NCBI GenBank assembly: GCA_013398295.1
Contig: VZSF01008499.1
Coordinates: 273,323 to 337,322, forward strand
Length of the DNA stretch: 64,000 nucleotides
DNA from: Chionis minor
Lineage: Eukaryota > Chordata > Aves > Charadriiformes > Chionididae
Reading direction: 5' to 3'
The position numbers and the translations under genes are program-made. Below are positions 12,909 through 25,713 of the stretch, piece after piece. The notes below the pieces were generated by a model that was not told the DNA's origin, made no database searches, and was given only the letters and a program-made list of their open reading frames with translations. How positions within the stretch are numbered: position 1 is the stretch's first letter; every line of letters begins with the position of its first letter.

Positions 12909-15900
12909 TGATGGGCATCATAAAAAATGCAAATGAATGAACAAAAATATTGAATTATGCATGATACCTAGCAACAAAATTTGCCACTGTACAGAAGCAA
13001 AAAGGAGTGTTATTAAAAAAAGGTTTCCTGGATGAAAATTAATTCAGTTTAAGACTCTAAGGCAGAAGTACACAAAACAAGCATAAAGGAAGCATAAATT
13101 TACATATGTAGTAGTTTGGAGACCCCCAAGCAAATAGGGAAAAACACACAGAGTGTCCATTTCAGTCACGTTGTGAAAACAAACAAAAAAAAGCCAAACA
13201 GAAGAATTAAAACATATCAGACCTAATTTGCACATATTCAAAACCAAAAAAGTAGTAATTTTGTCCTCTATAGTGCTTTTGAGGACATGCAAATGCTTTT
13301 ATTAGAATTCCTGGTTTTCCATATTTTCCTCTTTGCAAGACTTGATTTCACACTATGCCTCATCTAAATCTCTCTCAAGTGTTTGTGCAGGTTCCCTAAG
13401 CAATGTATCTTCATCTGATTTTCTTCTTTTTTTTTTTCCAGAGAGAAAAAAATTACACCTTTAACTTCATTATAAGAAATTTCATCTGACTGTAAATTCA
13501 AAGATGCCCCAAATGCCTACTGAAACTGTCTCTGATCCGTCACAAGGGCAGAAACACAGCTGTTGTGACTAAGGGCGCAGTTTGAGCAAGGGGTGTCCCA
13601 GGCAGAGCTGGCATGTGAATCACAGGAGGGTCACCCTCACTGCTGGCACCACTGTCGGTCTGCCACAGTCCAGAGACCCCAGGAGAGGGCTAGGCACAGA
13701 TGCCATGGGATTCAGCGCCAACACCTTTCTATAAACCTAGCTACATGATTTATTTTCATATAAAAGCATTTCAAGGAGTACCACAAAATAGGTATGTGAA
13801 GTAAGTGACTTTGGTACCAAAATCAGTACCACTAGCTGAAAAGGTTAATACTAACATTATGATCAGTCTTGTCCCCACTTAGAGTGCTCCCACAACCTTT
13901 CTCGGGATGTTTATTTAACACCAGTTTAACAGAATCTGTTTTCCACTTGCCTCTCGCGTGCAGTTTCAGTTCTCCCATTACGCTTTCTGCACAGCGCATA
14001 AAAGACATGACCAACAAGCTCCAAACCCATGTAATGAAGTAGACACGAACAGGTGGAGAAAACTGAGAGTTTTGCTGTAAGATAAACTGAGCACCACCTG
14101 GAAAATGCTTTCTTTTCCTCCCCGTTTCTAATTAACATTGTTATTTTCTTTCCTTTTCATCTTTCTCCCTCCCCTTTGTCAACAGTGACCCTTCACTCTT
14201 CCTCTGTCTTTTCTGCATACACTTCTCCCCTGATCGCAGCCTCCACTTTGAACCCCACACCTAACACCTTTAATCCATCAAAATCAGCAACAGCATGCCA
14301 GGAGATAAAAGATCCTACTACAGTTCTGCAATAAAGGTGGAGAGTAGCTCAACATTAGTTCAGGTATACTGAAAATTTTCAAAAGCTAATACTGAACTTG
14401 GGTGCTTTAGTATTTAGGTGTCAGATTAGCTTATTTTCAGAGGAGAAATCAATGGGATCTACGAAGTGCTGCGTTCCAGTAAGAAGATCAAGTCCTGCCT
14501 GTCACAGACAAAGGCAATCAAAAATTGAACCCCCCTCCCCATTATTGAGCTTCTGAAAGCACAAGGTCCCTAAATGAAGGTAAATGACAGACCAATTTAA
14601 AAATGAAATTATCTATAGTTTCAATGCATTGGGTGTTTAACTTTTGACATGAGATTTATCACTAGAGCAATAATTTAACCGAAAAACTTATCAAGCTTTT
14701 TTTCATATAAACCTATTTTCTTTCCCATTTTCATAATAATCTTCTGGACCAGACTGGATATCTGAGAAACTTGACAGAATTTTGCTGCTATTGTTCAGCT
14801 CTCAACTTAGCCTTTATGAATAAGGCTAATCTTGATATTCCAGATATGTGTATGTGTTCTTTACATTTAAAGAGCTTTAAGCCATGTATATGAGAGGAAA
14901 AAAATGCAGTGATGAACTACAGCGGAATATGTAACTTTCTGCTTTTATACGTTGTAATACTGACTTCTTTATTATTCGAGGCTTGGAAATCTGTACTCAG
15001 GTGTATGCTTAATTTTGCCAAGAAAAGAAGTTAAGACACAAATCAGAGATGTTCCAAAATGGGCACATAGACTTACCTCTGCTGCGAACATGACAGACAC
15101 TATCCTAACTGAGAGACTTACATTCTTAAATTATCGGATGTTCAAATAAGATAGTCAGGAAAGAAACATACAAATAAACAAAAAAAAATCTTATATAATT
15201 TTCTCCTCAAAAGAAATCTATGGGAAAGAACAGGCATACTACTAAAGGCACTATTAATACAAGAAAATGCTTCTGTAGCTTCTGAAGTAAACACTGAACA
15301 GTGATAGCTAAAGAAAAGCAGATGAATTGCTTAACTGTTACACGTATAACCAAATTCAACAGTGTACAAATATACCCACAACTCTGATATTCTCAAAATG
15401 CAACAGTTAATACCAAGCATCAACTGCAGCTATTTAAATTCATCTACTCATTAATATGGACCTCATAGTTCACCAAGTTTCTTCAGTGTACTGTAACAAA
15501 AAGCACAGACATTTTAATGAAAAATACAGTATTTCTAGCACAACTGCATTTTAAAAAAATTATATTAGATACGCTTAAGACAATTTCTTAAATGCAAGGT
15601 TAATATTCAAAGTATGAAGTAAAGACTGTAGACCCTGAAATAATTTAATTTCAATGTTTTTCAGTTCAAATCGTGCTGCAAAACATGACGTGAATAACAT
15701 AAGGACACTTTTAAAAAAATGTTAATTTTAACATTTGTGATCAACCAGTAATCTTTTCCTTCAGCCTCTTCGCAGTTCACTACTAAAGCCAAAGAAAGTT
15801 TAAAAAAGTACCGGTTGGTCTCCTTCTAGGCCTCTCATTAGAAATCGCCTTTGGATGAACTCAGGAATTATTTTCTTCCGGTCTTTTTCAGGAGTCACGC

Positions 15901-16567
15901 TACCAAAATTTTCTGTCACGTGGCACCCAGTAGACCAAGTGCCCACACCCAAAGACCTCAACGCGTTCCCACCACAACAAATGTCTCCTCACCCTCCTTG
16001 CCAAATAGAGATCTGAAATGGATTATTTCAGGCACACAGAACTACCCTCCCTGTGCTGTACCATGAACACCCACTTCCAAGCACCAGATCTTGTAAAGTG
16101 GGAAGACTTTCAGACACGCTGCTGCAGGGAGGCTGTACCCAGCCACAGCAGCAGCAATGGTATCAGCTAGCTAGAAAGGACAAGGAATTTCTCCAGGAAA
16201 ATCACTGGCACCCACAGTAGCCACACAGCTCTATCACAAATTACTGGTTTGTTACTACTGCAGTCATTTTGAGAGCAAGGAGCAGAGCAGTCTACCAGTT
16301 CCAAGAGGAGGAAAACCAGCAGGAACTAACACATCCTAGAAGCAGTTTTCAACAACTCATTTAGGAGTAGGTGGGGATTTCACTGCCAATTTGGGTCAAA
16401 ATTTATAGTTCATGAAGTATCACTTTCTGCCCTCTCTAGGGGTAAGATATTTTATTCAAATTAATGCAATTTTTATATAGTCCTTACATTCTCATTTAAA
16501 GGTATACAGCACATCCAAATTTGCAAATGCATCCACAAATCTGGCAGTATGGAAAGGTGAAGCTTAC

Positions 16568-16759
16568 CCCATCCGTAGCTTTTACTAAGAGATCGTAAGT
16601 GGTTGGATCTTCTTCTCTGTCAATGTCTTGAGACACACAGATCTGACCAGTATGTGGGTCAATCTGGAAGGCTTTGGATTTTTCATAGTAATGAAATCCA
16701 TCGTAAAGAAAATACTCAATTTCACCAAACTGGTCGGCATCGGCATCTGTTGCCTTGAC
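16568..16759 (-). CDS. DCHS2: Exon of a giant Dachsous-type cadherin (probably DCHS2): central part of one cadherin repeat
   Basis: This internal exon has exactly 64 codons and is phase 0 at both ends. On the minus strand TTTCTCTGCAG (acceptor ending at 16760) precedes GTCAAGGCAACA, and the exon ends GATGGG|GTAAGC, a strong donor. The translation opens VKATDADAD, with the DxD calcium ligands at residues 5-7. It continues through GEIEYFLYDGF, then FQIDPHTGQICVSQDIDRE with the DRE calcium motif at residues 47-49, and closes YDLLVKATDG. These are the hallmarks of an extracellular cadherin repeat lacking only its first strand, which must lie in the upstream exon, and its last strand, which is in the exon at 4975-4744. 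Calcium bound between repeats stiffens the ectodomain. The class is secure. The DCHS2 name is a best guess: the peptide does not match what I remember of FAT1, FAT4 or CDH23. DCHS1 is the main alternative but is usually compact. Confidence 0.87.
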
Positions 16760-18244
16760 CTGCAGAGAAACAGACATAAAAAACAAAGCCGGCAAAACTA
16801 TTACTCATTCATTTAAAAAGCACAGATACTTTGTTTTAGAGATATCTGTTTGTGTTATAAAAGCAAATGTGCATACACACGATAAATACAACCACACTCT
16901 GCTACCTAAGCTGTCTGTCTGAAGTTTGTAAAATGACGACTCAGCTACTGACAGTGTAATTATTGCAACAAGCATATAAGATCGATTAGACTTGTCTGTA
17001 ACATTACTTGTTAATCTGTCAATAATTATCTCAATCAAGTGGACCTCCCATGACTGGAAAAGCCATACATGTTAAGCCAAGTTAGTAAGCCGTACCGTAA
17101 GTCACTTTGCCCTCATATTATTTTTACCAGTGGAGGCAAGTCTTATGAAAACCATGTCACATGTAGACGAGAAAAGTGCTGCAGGACATTCTTACATAAT
17201 ATATATTCTAAAAGACTCCCCAGAGCTTAATTTAGCATTTCATTTGAAAGAGGGCTTGGTGGAACGGTGATCCAGACAAGTTAAGGACTGGAAAGGGATT
17301 TAATCTCTAGTCCTCTCTCCGAGGAGCTAGAGCTCTAGCTAAACATGACCATCCCATGCACACACAGCACAAAGCAAGAGATGCACAGACTGCAGTAAGT
17401 CCCTGTGATAGAATTAATTACCTTGTCAGTGTAGTCTTGCATGTAACTGTAGCTGCTGAATGACAAACAAGCAAGCCTAACATCTTTTCTTCTCAGCTAT
17501 ATTAAGTACATCTAAAAAGCAGCATGAATTCTGCTGTAAATCCCAAACAAATGTTGTAAGTAAGTACTTTAAAGAAAGACTTCCTTCAGAGGGAGATTCC
17601 TTTGCAACCACATGGCATCAAATGGGAAAAGATGTGGGTATATATATGTGTGTATACACACACACACAAAGTCCTGCAGACAAGGAAAATGGATGGCAGA
17701 AGAAAACCTAAATGAATGATGGTTAGGTGATGTAGCAGGGCAATGGTAGCCATGGGGCAAGGGGGCCAGATACTAGGCACAAAATGGCTATTTCCAAACC
17801 AAAACACAAGCTCCTCTCCTTTCCAGCTATGGGTAGTCTCCCTGTGTTACCAATGCATCAGACTAGACCTGCGTGCTGCATGTACACAAGATGTTTTCAG
17901 AAGCCTGTGAAAAGCTGGGGTGACTTTCAACATGCTGCATCACCTTCCCTCAACTGGGTTTTAAAGGACTCACAAAGCATTACACAAACCATAGGGGGTC
18001 AATACCTTTCAGCTGAGCATGCAATTAAGGCACTGACTAGTCTAGAAAGCATAAAACCCCAATAATTTCAAACTATCATATGGTTTTAAATTTTAATACA
18101 GAACATACCTGAAAGGGTTTTTAAAAAAAAATTGTTTTTAAAAAACACACATGGGGGAAGGCCAAAATCAACATACCCCTTGAGATATTTTAATAAATAT
18201 GCTGTAGCAATAGGTTTTGACAATACCATATACATGTGCCCTGA
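16760..18244. other. Intronic DNA, only a short microsatellite
   Basis: This is AT-rich sequence immediately upstream of the exon at 16759-16568. Apart from the TA/TG/CA tract at 17637-17668 I see no repeat family, exon or RNA gene. The open frames at 17586-17807 and 17784-18065 are short and have no recognisable domain. Confidence 0.6.
17637..17668. repeat. TA/TG/CA microsatellite with a perfect palindrome
   Basis: A TATATATA run leads into TGTGTGTATACACACA at 17647-17662, a perfect 16-bp palindrome, followed by more CA units to 17668. The tract is alternating purine-pyrimidine throughout, so it could form a cruciform or Z-DNA and is likely length-polymorphic. Confidence 0.88.
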
Positions 18245-18560
18245 GTGAGGAGAGGCGGAGAGAACTGGCTTGTTCAGTTTGGAGAAGAGAAGGTTTCGGA
18301 GGGATTTAATAACTGCCCCCCAGTACCCAAGGGGAGATCACTGGAAAGACAGTGCCAAATTCTGTCCTCAGGTGCAGGGCAGGAAAGGGGGAAACTGGTC
18401 ACAAGCTGAAGAGGTACTGACTGCACCTAAGGCAGTATTTTCACTGCGAAGACGACTATTTAGCACTAGAAGAGGCTCCCTGCCCAGAGGGGCTGGGGTC
18501 TCTGTCCTCAAGTTTTGACACGCATGGACACAACCTGAGCAGATGGGGCTGTGCCAGAGA
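18245..18560 (+). mobile_element. Degenerate CR1 LINE fragment (near the 3' end)
   Basis: The start, GTGAGGAGAGGCGGAGAGAA, then CTGGCTTGTTCAGTTTGGAG and AAGAGAAGGTTTCGGAGGGA, matches what I remember of the CR1 region coding for the end of the second open reading frame and the start of the 3' tail. The later phrase GCTCCCTGCCCAGAGGGGCT (about 18474-18493), then GTCTCTGTCCTCAAG, fits the part that normally reads as a conserved 'LPREVV'-type block. The middle is diverged and the right boundary is vague, because no octamer tail is visible. It is antisense to the cadherin gene and older-looking than the copies at 7602 and 25714. Confidence 0.75.
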
Positions 18561-19709
18561 CCTCCCACCGCCTCCTCCATCCCGGGCAAGGCCAAGTAAT
18601 AGACCACTACCCACCTACGTCAGCCCTGCAACGCAGCTGTGCTGCTTCACCAGCCACCAAAAGTCAAGTCAACAGGATTCTCAAGTGTGAAACTCTTGCT
18701 CTTTGGACAAGGGGCAGATTGGTTAAATCAGCATTTGATAAACAGAATAGTTTTCTCTGTTGCACCTTCAATTTTACAGCTCTGATAAAATATTTTGTAC
18801 TGAGCTTGGCTCTTCTCTGGCACATTCCATTGTGGAAGTTTTCACTTAAATTTACAAGGATGTCAGAAGAAAATGATTTACAAAAAATAAGTGTATATTA
18901 AAAGACCCAGTATTTTTAGTTGTGTAATTTTTCATTATTGGAGATACTTAAAGGATTTCTCCTCTTCAGCTGCTTATTTTCTACTTATTCTTTGAAGACC
19001 AACTCTGTGGGTTTTTTACATCAGCCTACCTATGAAGTACAATACCTGAAGACCTTAACGGAGCTTCAGAAACCTTATTATCACAAAGCCTGAGAGTTAA
19101 AACTGGTGGGAGTTCACAGAGGAGACCTGTGCCAGCCATCGCTTGCACCTGGCCCAGGCTGGAAAGGTGAGACCCACAGCCAGCGACCACAGACAGGGCA
19201 AAGGTGTACAGATACACGTCTGGCACAGGTTTAGGCACAGTTTCAGGCACGGTTTCAAAAAAGACCAAGCAGGACAGGCCAGGGACTATTCCTAGCTATA
19301 AGTTTGGACAAAGTCATCCTGTTTGGGCGATGTAAATGAATTTAGCTGCATGGACAAAAGCTGTGCCAGGTCATTTGGCCTTAAGGCACCAGAATAGCCT
19401 TTGGCGGCTTCTCCCACTAATACAAACATGGCCTTAAGGACCAGTCAGTGACTCTATCACATGCTCGCTACTTTGCGCCCAGAGGAATTGTTTTGGCATT
19501 AAGATACTGAACTGTGACTGAACTAAAACCAAATGAATGAAAACATGGCTTGGGAAGGCTGAAAAGCATAGAATTGGGGAAAGGGAAACCATGTAAAAAG
19601 CGCCAAGGCAAATTATAAAGCTAAAGCTTACATTAGACCAGTTCCTTCCATCAGAATTTTAAAATGATGGACAGCCCAAAAGATAAATGTGTTATTTCAA
19701 TTAGCTGGC

Positions 19710-19755
19710 TTTTTTTTTTTCTTTGTTGGGTTTGTTTGGTCGTTTGTTTGTTTTT
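19710..19755. repeat. Poly(T) and GTTT-rich tract
   Basis: Eleven consecutive T at 19710-19720 are followed by CTTTGTTGGGTTTG and further TTTG units to 19755. It is low-complexity DNA. On the minus strand it is an A-rich CAAA tract that could be the tail of an old retroposed sequence, but no body or target-site duplication could be recognised. Confidence 0.75.
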
Positions 19756-21583
19756 AAGCACCCCATGGACTTCTCCACTTCTGCATGGGATGCTTGAGAT
19801 TTGCTGTATTTCAGAAGAATTATCACTGTGACAGTGATTGTGCCACATACTCCAATGCACCCCTTTTTTTCCAAATGGCTTCTCAGGGTGCTGAAGGCCA
19901 TTATTCCAGAGTTTCTGGTGCTGCAAACAGAAAGCTTCTCCACGGGAGCCCTGCAGTCGCAGAGCCCTTCCCACTCGCATCCCACGGCTGCAGCACAGGG
20001 CGGAACGCGCAGCTGCTCCTGACCCCAGTCCAACCGCTCGTTCTGGGTAAGTTAAAGGCAAAACTCACACTCAGCTTCAGCGGAACAAAGATCCGGCCCT
20101 AAAAATGCTTTACAGCTGTAGATAAATCAAGTCTACAACACACATATTTCACCAGCCTTGTACTTTGTTATTTCTATCATAAAAAAAATAATAAAACATA
20201 GGCCTAGTATGCTCTCGGTACTCTGCCACTCTGATGCTGTGGAACAGTAATTCACTTAGCCCTTATAAGAAGAGTGTTTCAATTTATTTCCTGTGCCTGA
20301 ACTCTAATGAGGGTGATAATACTGAAAGGTTTTGCCTCCCTGCGTCTGCACACAGTTACGTGTATAAATGCTAACATTTATGTCTGCAATTCAGCAGGGG
20401 TGATTAATTACAAGTGTGAAATTCAAGGGTATTGTTAGAAGTTTAGCCCATTATGTTCAGTGACTTATTTTCTTTCTTGTAAATTATGCAGTCCTCAGAC
20501 TTCGAACGGTACATGCAATGGAATAATGAATGACAAATTTAAATAAAAATGCTTCAGTTCAAAGCAATACAAATTTGAAGGTCTAATTGTGATCAACTTC
20601 AATTACTTTAATCATGTCTCAGGCAGCAGAACTAAGTGGCATCAATTTCTGCATTTATAAAAACATGATCTTTCTCTCTATTCAACTCCTTCACATCCAT
20701 TCAGTTTCCACCCACTCAGTAGTCCTGGTTTTTAAGCCACTTTGCTCATGGAACCTTTGCTCTGAAGAGGGAAGAATCTTGAATTAAAAGTGAATGAAAA
20801 TTTTACTGTAGCAGACAGAGCTGAGGTTGAATGGCACTACAGCTGAGGTCAGGGGAGCAACTGCAAATAAATCAATGCAAGCTGACTTAGGAGGAACACT
20901 GTGAAAACATGCTGACAAATTCAAGTTTTCAGATACAGATGAAGGGAACAAGTTACCACAGATTTTAGAAATTAAAGTACATGGTAGTCACGGTCCAAAA
21001 CACGTCAGGTTATGATAGCATACTGTGCTAGTACCAAACCTACAACGTATTACAGCCGTTAAGCGCCCAAGAGCTGTGAATTACAGCAGTCCAAAAAGGA
21101 GGAAATGAAGGCAGCAGCAGGAATTTTCACAGTGGATTGATCAAGAGTGTTGTATGTCAGCAATATCACAGAGGTGGTAGAGCTGAAAGGATTTATATGC
21201 CTTGGAGACACAGGAGGCAAGAGAGTACCAAGCTGTAACATCTCTGTTCTGAGAGTTTGGCTGAATATGAGATTGGGATCTAGGAAAAAACAAAGAGGGA
21301 GGGAAAAAGAAGGGTTATGCTCGCAGGCCCTTTCTCATTCTTTCACTAAGTATGTTTTCAATATACCAAGTTGAAGATGCATGTTATTAAGGAGTGTAAA
21401 ATTGGAATAAGGAAAGACAGGACGGATATTTCCCCAAGAAACATTTTTAAAAGCCAACAAAAGTAATGGTATGGACAGCTACTGGCTGGACTTCTGTCAG
21501 TCATGCTTTCTGTAGCCTACATCCTTTAGTCTGTTTGTACACTGTCTAGACTGCAAATCCATCAGAGAAAAAGTTTCTTCTGT

Positions 21584-21616
21584 CCTGCTGACACTACCAT
21601 CCTGCTGACACTACCA
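21584..21616 (+). repeat. 17-bp tandem duplication
   Basis: The unit CCTGCTGACACTACCAT at 21584-21600 is followed directly by CCTGCTGACACTACCA at 21601-21616, a perfect head-to-tail copy lacking only the last base. This is the signature of a recent replication-slippage or repair duplication in intronic DNA. Confidence 0.95.
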
Positions 21617-22590
21617 ATAAAGTAACAAATGGTCAGAATGCAGACATCCTCTCAGGAGAAATTAAAAAGGAGGACCTTACAGAAATGTGGAGAGAATTTT
21701 TAAAAATAGCTGATCCATCAATGTGATGCTTAGACAGATAAATGCATGAGGAGAATAAATGGTGGTAACTGGTAGACACCAAAGGGTGTAAGAAGATAAA
21801 GAAAGGCAGAAAAATAGTCAGACATTTTAAGAGACAGATTAAGACAGTTTTGGAAGTGCAGAAGTTACCTTTATTTGCGTATGGAAAGCGGGGCTAATCT
21901 CAGAGAAAATAAAGGGAACCACTATGTAATTAAGGATCATTAACCTCACCTAGATATAGACTTTAATCCTATAACACACGTGCAGGTTTGAATGAACAAA
22001 AAAAAATGCTGGCAATACACTTAAATTGGAGAGAAAAGAAACATCTTGTTCAGTGTTATGCTAAAAGTGTGGAGGAACTTTACAGCTAATAGAAAGCAAA
22101 CATTTGGCAGATCCTAAGCTGGTTCCATTCACTTTAGTGGAACTATGACAACTCACAGCAATGGGCAATCTGTCCCCGTGTTTTACAGGCATGGAACAAT
22201 ATCATCAATAAGTATCAAACAAGATTATAGAGAATTATATCAGCTCTTAAAGCCCAGACTGGTTTAAACACTTAACTTGTTTTAAGAGAAAGGTCCCCAT
22301 TTTTGATTGATTGTTTGTTTGCACTGCTTCAAAATACCCAAGCGTATATGTAAGCATGTCACCCTACCATTTCAACAGATTAAAATTCCTGTCTATTGAT
22401 TTAGATTTCTTTACTTTCTTTCCTAGGCATTATTTCCTGGTTTATAACAACTGAATATATTTTGAAGAGCAGAGCAAATATTTTAAATTATATGCAAAAT
22501 GGGAGAAGTGACCTGTGCACACAAACCACATCAGAAAATGCATTTTATTAACTGTGTGGATCAAAAATTCAGGGCCATGCACATTGCATC

Positions 22591-22624
22591 CTATGTAAAG
22601 AACATTTCTATGTAAAGACCATTT
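22591..22624 (+). repeat. 17-bp tandem duplication with one mismatch
   Basis: CTATGTAAAGAACATTT at 22591-22607 is followed directly by CTATGTAAAGACCATTT at 22608-22624, differing at one base. It is an intronic short duplication, slightly older than a perfect copy would be. Confidence 0.93.
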
Positions 22625-24867
22625 CTAGGATTTAGAGTATGCAGCCTTAAAGCTGACTGCTTTGCAATGCTCAATTTCACATGTGGGTGACCAGAATTAA
22701 TTTTATGGCTTTCAGATCAACAGAATAGAATTAGACTACAATGGGAAAGAGCAGGCAGTTTGGCAAAATAACTCATGACAGTGGTCATGTCCGATAGCAA
22801 TTAAATGAGACTAAAAAATATTCAATCAATTTTTCATGGCTTAAGAATCACTACCATACCACATACTTTGTCAAATTTACTCCATTTGATTTCAGCTAAC
22901 CAAGATACAGCTTTCATAGCTCATAAAATCTGTTTGGGGAACCCTTAATGTAAAAGCATAAGCCAGATTTCTATTTTGTACTTAAAAAGTGTGTTTCATT
23001 CTTTCAGTTTTGCTGACATCATGAAAAGCAAGTTAATTGCCAGCACTCAGTTTTAAAGAAAATGAGAATGCAGGGTAGATACAAAAATACTCCACTACTC
23101 AAAAAATACTCATCATCAAAATGCAAGACAGGATGCAACAGACGGATACAGACATAGAGAAACTATCAGGAAACTGAAAGGAAACAGTTCAGCAGTAGTT
23201 TTGCTGCTGCTGAATGGTATAAGCACGGTCCTGTCCTGCAGACATCACCAACCAAAATCCAACATCCTTCCAATTAAAGGACTGAATGACACCAGGCCTG
23301 TTCATGGCAGTACAGCAATGCCAAATGGCAGACCTCTACCAGATGACTGCTGCATGACCACATGCAGGCAACCCAAACGCCCCCAGAACAGCTGAATTTT
23401 GGAAGCATTTTGGAAAAATCCACTATGCCAGACCTTTGTGCCAGATCCCTGGCCACAGGAAAGTAGAGGAGCAGCCTGTGTTGGTAGCATGCTATCAGTA
23501 AAATGAGGTTGTAGAAGTACTGGTAATGGAATTACTGGGAGTTGACGTTCTCAAGAGAGAGTCATTTGGGTGTAACTAAGTGAGATTAGCACAGGAGCTG
23601 CCAGAACACACATCATCACATATCTTTAATTCAGTGGCCTCACTTACAACCCTGTTTGACAAGAAAATAGTGTATAAAATACAAACCCATGATCCTCACC
23701 TCATAGCTGCCTGAGGCAGTGCAGGCAATAATGCTGACACCAAACCTGAAAAGAGTTCTAATAAATACATTACTTCTCTGGGTTTTTATCTGCTTGTCTC
23801 AACATGCTTGATCACTACCCATCTCCCTGGTGCCAGTGGTTTAAATGCACAGAAAAAGGAATAAAACTTCATATCTACTTGCTCAAGTCCTGAAGGCAAG
23901 AGTCTTGACTTCAAGAACAGGAATTATTTGCCTGAGGACTTAACAGCCTGTTCTTGAACTACTTGCAGTGACAACAGGTAAAGTCCTGCTCCTCATCCTC
24001 AAACTGGGCCCTACCTGGAAAGCCACAAACCAAAATAACATCCAGCATTTAAGCTGAACATTCAGCTGGCATTGACACTGACTTTACCAACCACCACAGG
24101 TACCACATACTCCAGGAAACAAAGAATAACAAAATCCTTAGTCCTTGTCCCTGCGCTGATGCAAAGTGTCTCCACTGCGGCAACAGACTTGGCTAATGCC
24201 AATCTTTCTGCATTCTCTTCACCTCCTGTATCACAGAGACTACCACAGCTGAACAACTGACAATAAGCGCTACACAGACACGACCTTGCTAACCTCTCCT
24301 GCAGCAGATGCTGATTCCTCCATGTCATTCCCAGAACTGTCATCAGTCTTCCAAAGGTGCTCATAACTGCTTCATGCAAGTCCCATTAGAAATATTCATT
24401 AATTAAATCTCAAAAACCTTTACGTTAAAAGTACAGAAACTTACACACAAGCAGAGAGAGGGGACTGGACACAAACGTACACGAGTGTCAAGAGACTCAT
24501 CACAATTCCCACACTGGAGACGTTAACCATATAATCAGGAATGGCGTTCAGGATCCTTAGAAAGTACATGGGTAGGTTAGTCCCAGAAAAACAATGCCTA
24601 GAAAACAAAAGGAACCTTTTAGCCATGCCAGTCCATTTGGAGAGGAAGAGACACTCAACCCTGTTCCCACCCTGCTTGTTCCTTCTGTACTCAGCACCTT
24701 TGCCCTGAAGGAAAAAAACCCAACAACAGAAAAACCCCACACCTCTTGCATAGAGGCTTGGAAAACAACTTACTTTTTTCTTCTCTGAGTTCCCTATATT
24801 CCACTAGGGTCAGAATTGAAAGAGTGAGAATTCAACTCCTCTTGCTTAGCTGGAAGGTGCAAAATAC

Positions 24868-24904
24868 CATACAATGTGCTCAATTATCATACAATGTGCT
24901 CAAT
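24868..24904 (+). repeat. Direct repeat of 17 bp at 20-bp period
   Basis: CATACAATGTGCTCAAT occurs at 24868-24884 and again, identical, at 24888-24904, with TAT between. The period is 20 bp, so the event probably duplicated a 20-bp segment. It is intronic with no evident function. Confidence 0.95.
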
Positions 24905-25713
24905 GACAGCATGTGGAATGCACTATTCACTGTAGCCTCAAGTAAGCATTGTGTTTCTCAGTTATGATAAAGCTTTTGGTTTTGGCATTTCAAACAGTTA
25001 TGAAGTGGTTCAGCAAATGTTTTTTGTGCTTACTGCATTTTTTTTTGCTTGTGGGTGCCCAAATAAACTACAAGATTTTGAAATCAGATAGACTAACCCC
25101 ATTTCATATATGAATCTCTCATAAAAGATCACACTGATTTTATCTTTTTAGTACACATTGATTTTTTTGTGACACTCTGTACCTTCCCCAAGACAAGTAA
25201 ATGAAAGGAAGCATGTATTCCTTGATGAGCAATTACGAGATTTTAGCTTTTTGCCTTCTCTGCTCTTCTCTTGCTGATGACAATGAACAAACCTGCCAAT
25301 AAAAATATTGACATACCTTTGATTTACTGCTTTAAGTCAATCTATAGAACGCAAGAAAGATGAAAATCACCAGAGGAGAAAGCAGCATAAGTACACTACA
25401 GCATCATGCTTTCATTCTGAAAACCAGACATCATCCAGCAAGCCAAGTCCAGATCCAGGAAGAATGGGGCATTTCAGTTTGTACAGTAATCTGGAGTTCC
25501 TGCTCTGATGCTAGCCAGAGCCCAGTTCACTCCTGTTTAACCCAAAAGTTCCTGACATGCCTTCAGGTTCATTGCTATGCCTCCCGCAAAACAGCATGAG
25601 CGGCTAAATCCCCTTGACCCTATCCAGGATCCAGAAGCGTGGGAGGCAGGCCCAGTCTGCACAGCATGCCCTTGTCACACTTAGCACACAAACAGGATCT
25701 GGACCATCACAAA

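Larger units (their letters stand above)
4976..16567 (-). other. Intron of 11.6 kb between the two cadherin exons
   Basis: The boundaries are the GTAAGC donor at 16567-16562 and the CAG acceptor at 4978-4976, both read on the minus strand, and both exons are in phase 0. It holds the TG/TA microsatellite at 5601-5698, a short CR1 3' end at 7602-7704, a deleted CR1 at about 10545-11888 and a GA run at 12892-12908. The remainder is ordinary AT-rich sequence. A moderately GC-rich patch lies at about 10060-10445, just ahead of the CR1, and another at about 13560-13735. I recognise neither. No other exon, RNA gene or regulatory element can be supported. The open frames at 8024-8395 (123 codons) and 8545-8856 (103 codons) have no recognisable domain and are probably chance. 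Confidence 0.8.
18561..25713. other. Intronic DNA with three short tandem duplications
   Basis: This is mostly unique AT-rich sequence. It holds a T-rich/GTTT tract at 19710-19755 and short tandem duplications at 21584-21616, 22591-22624 and 24868-24904. A segment around 20390-20660 is rich in TAATTA and TAATTG cores and could be a conserved non-coding element (see findings). The open frames at 19651-20061, 19785-20102 and 24062-24379 have no recognisable domain, and some overlap on opposite strands, as expected of chance frames. Confidence 0.55.

Noticed and set aside
4744..16759. Assignment of the exons to FAT1, FAT4 or CDH23
   Set aside because: The peptide around FLYDGFHYYEKSKAF and GGLSAQAFVRIEIEDINDN does not fit what I remember of those proteins, although the general motifs are shared by all cadherins.
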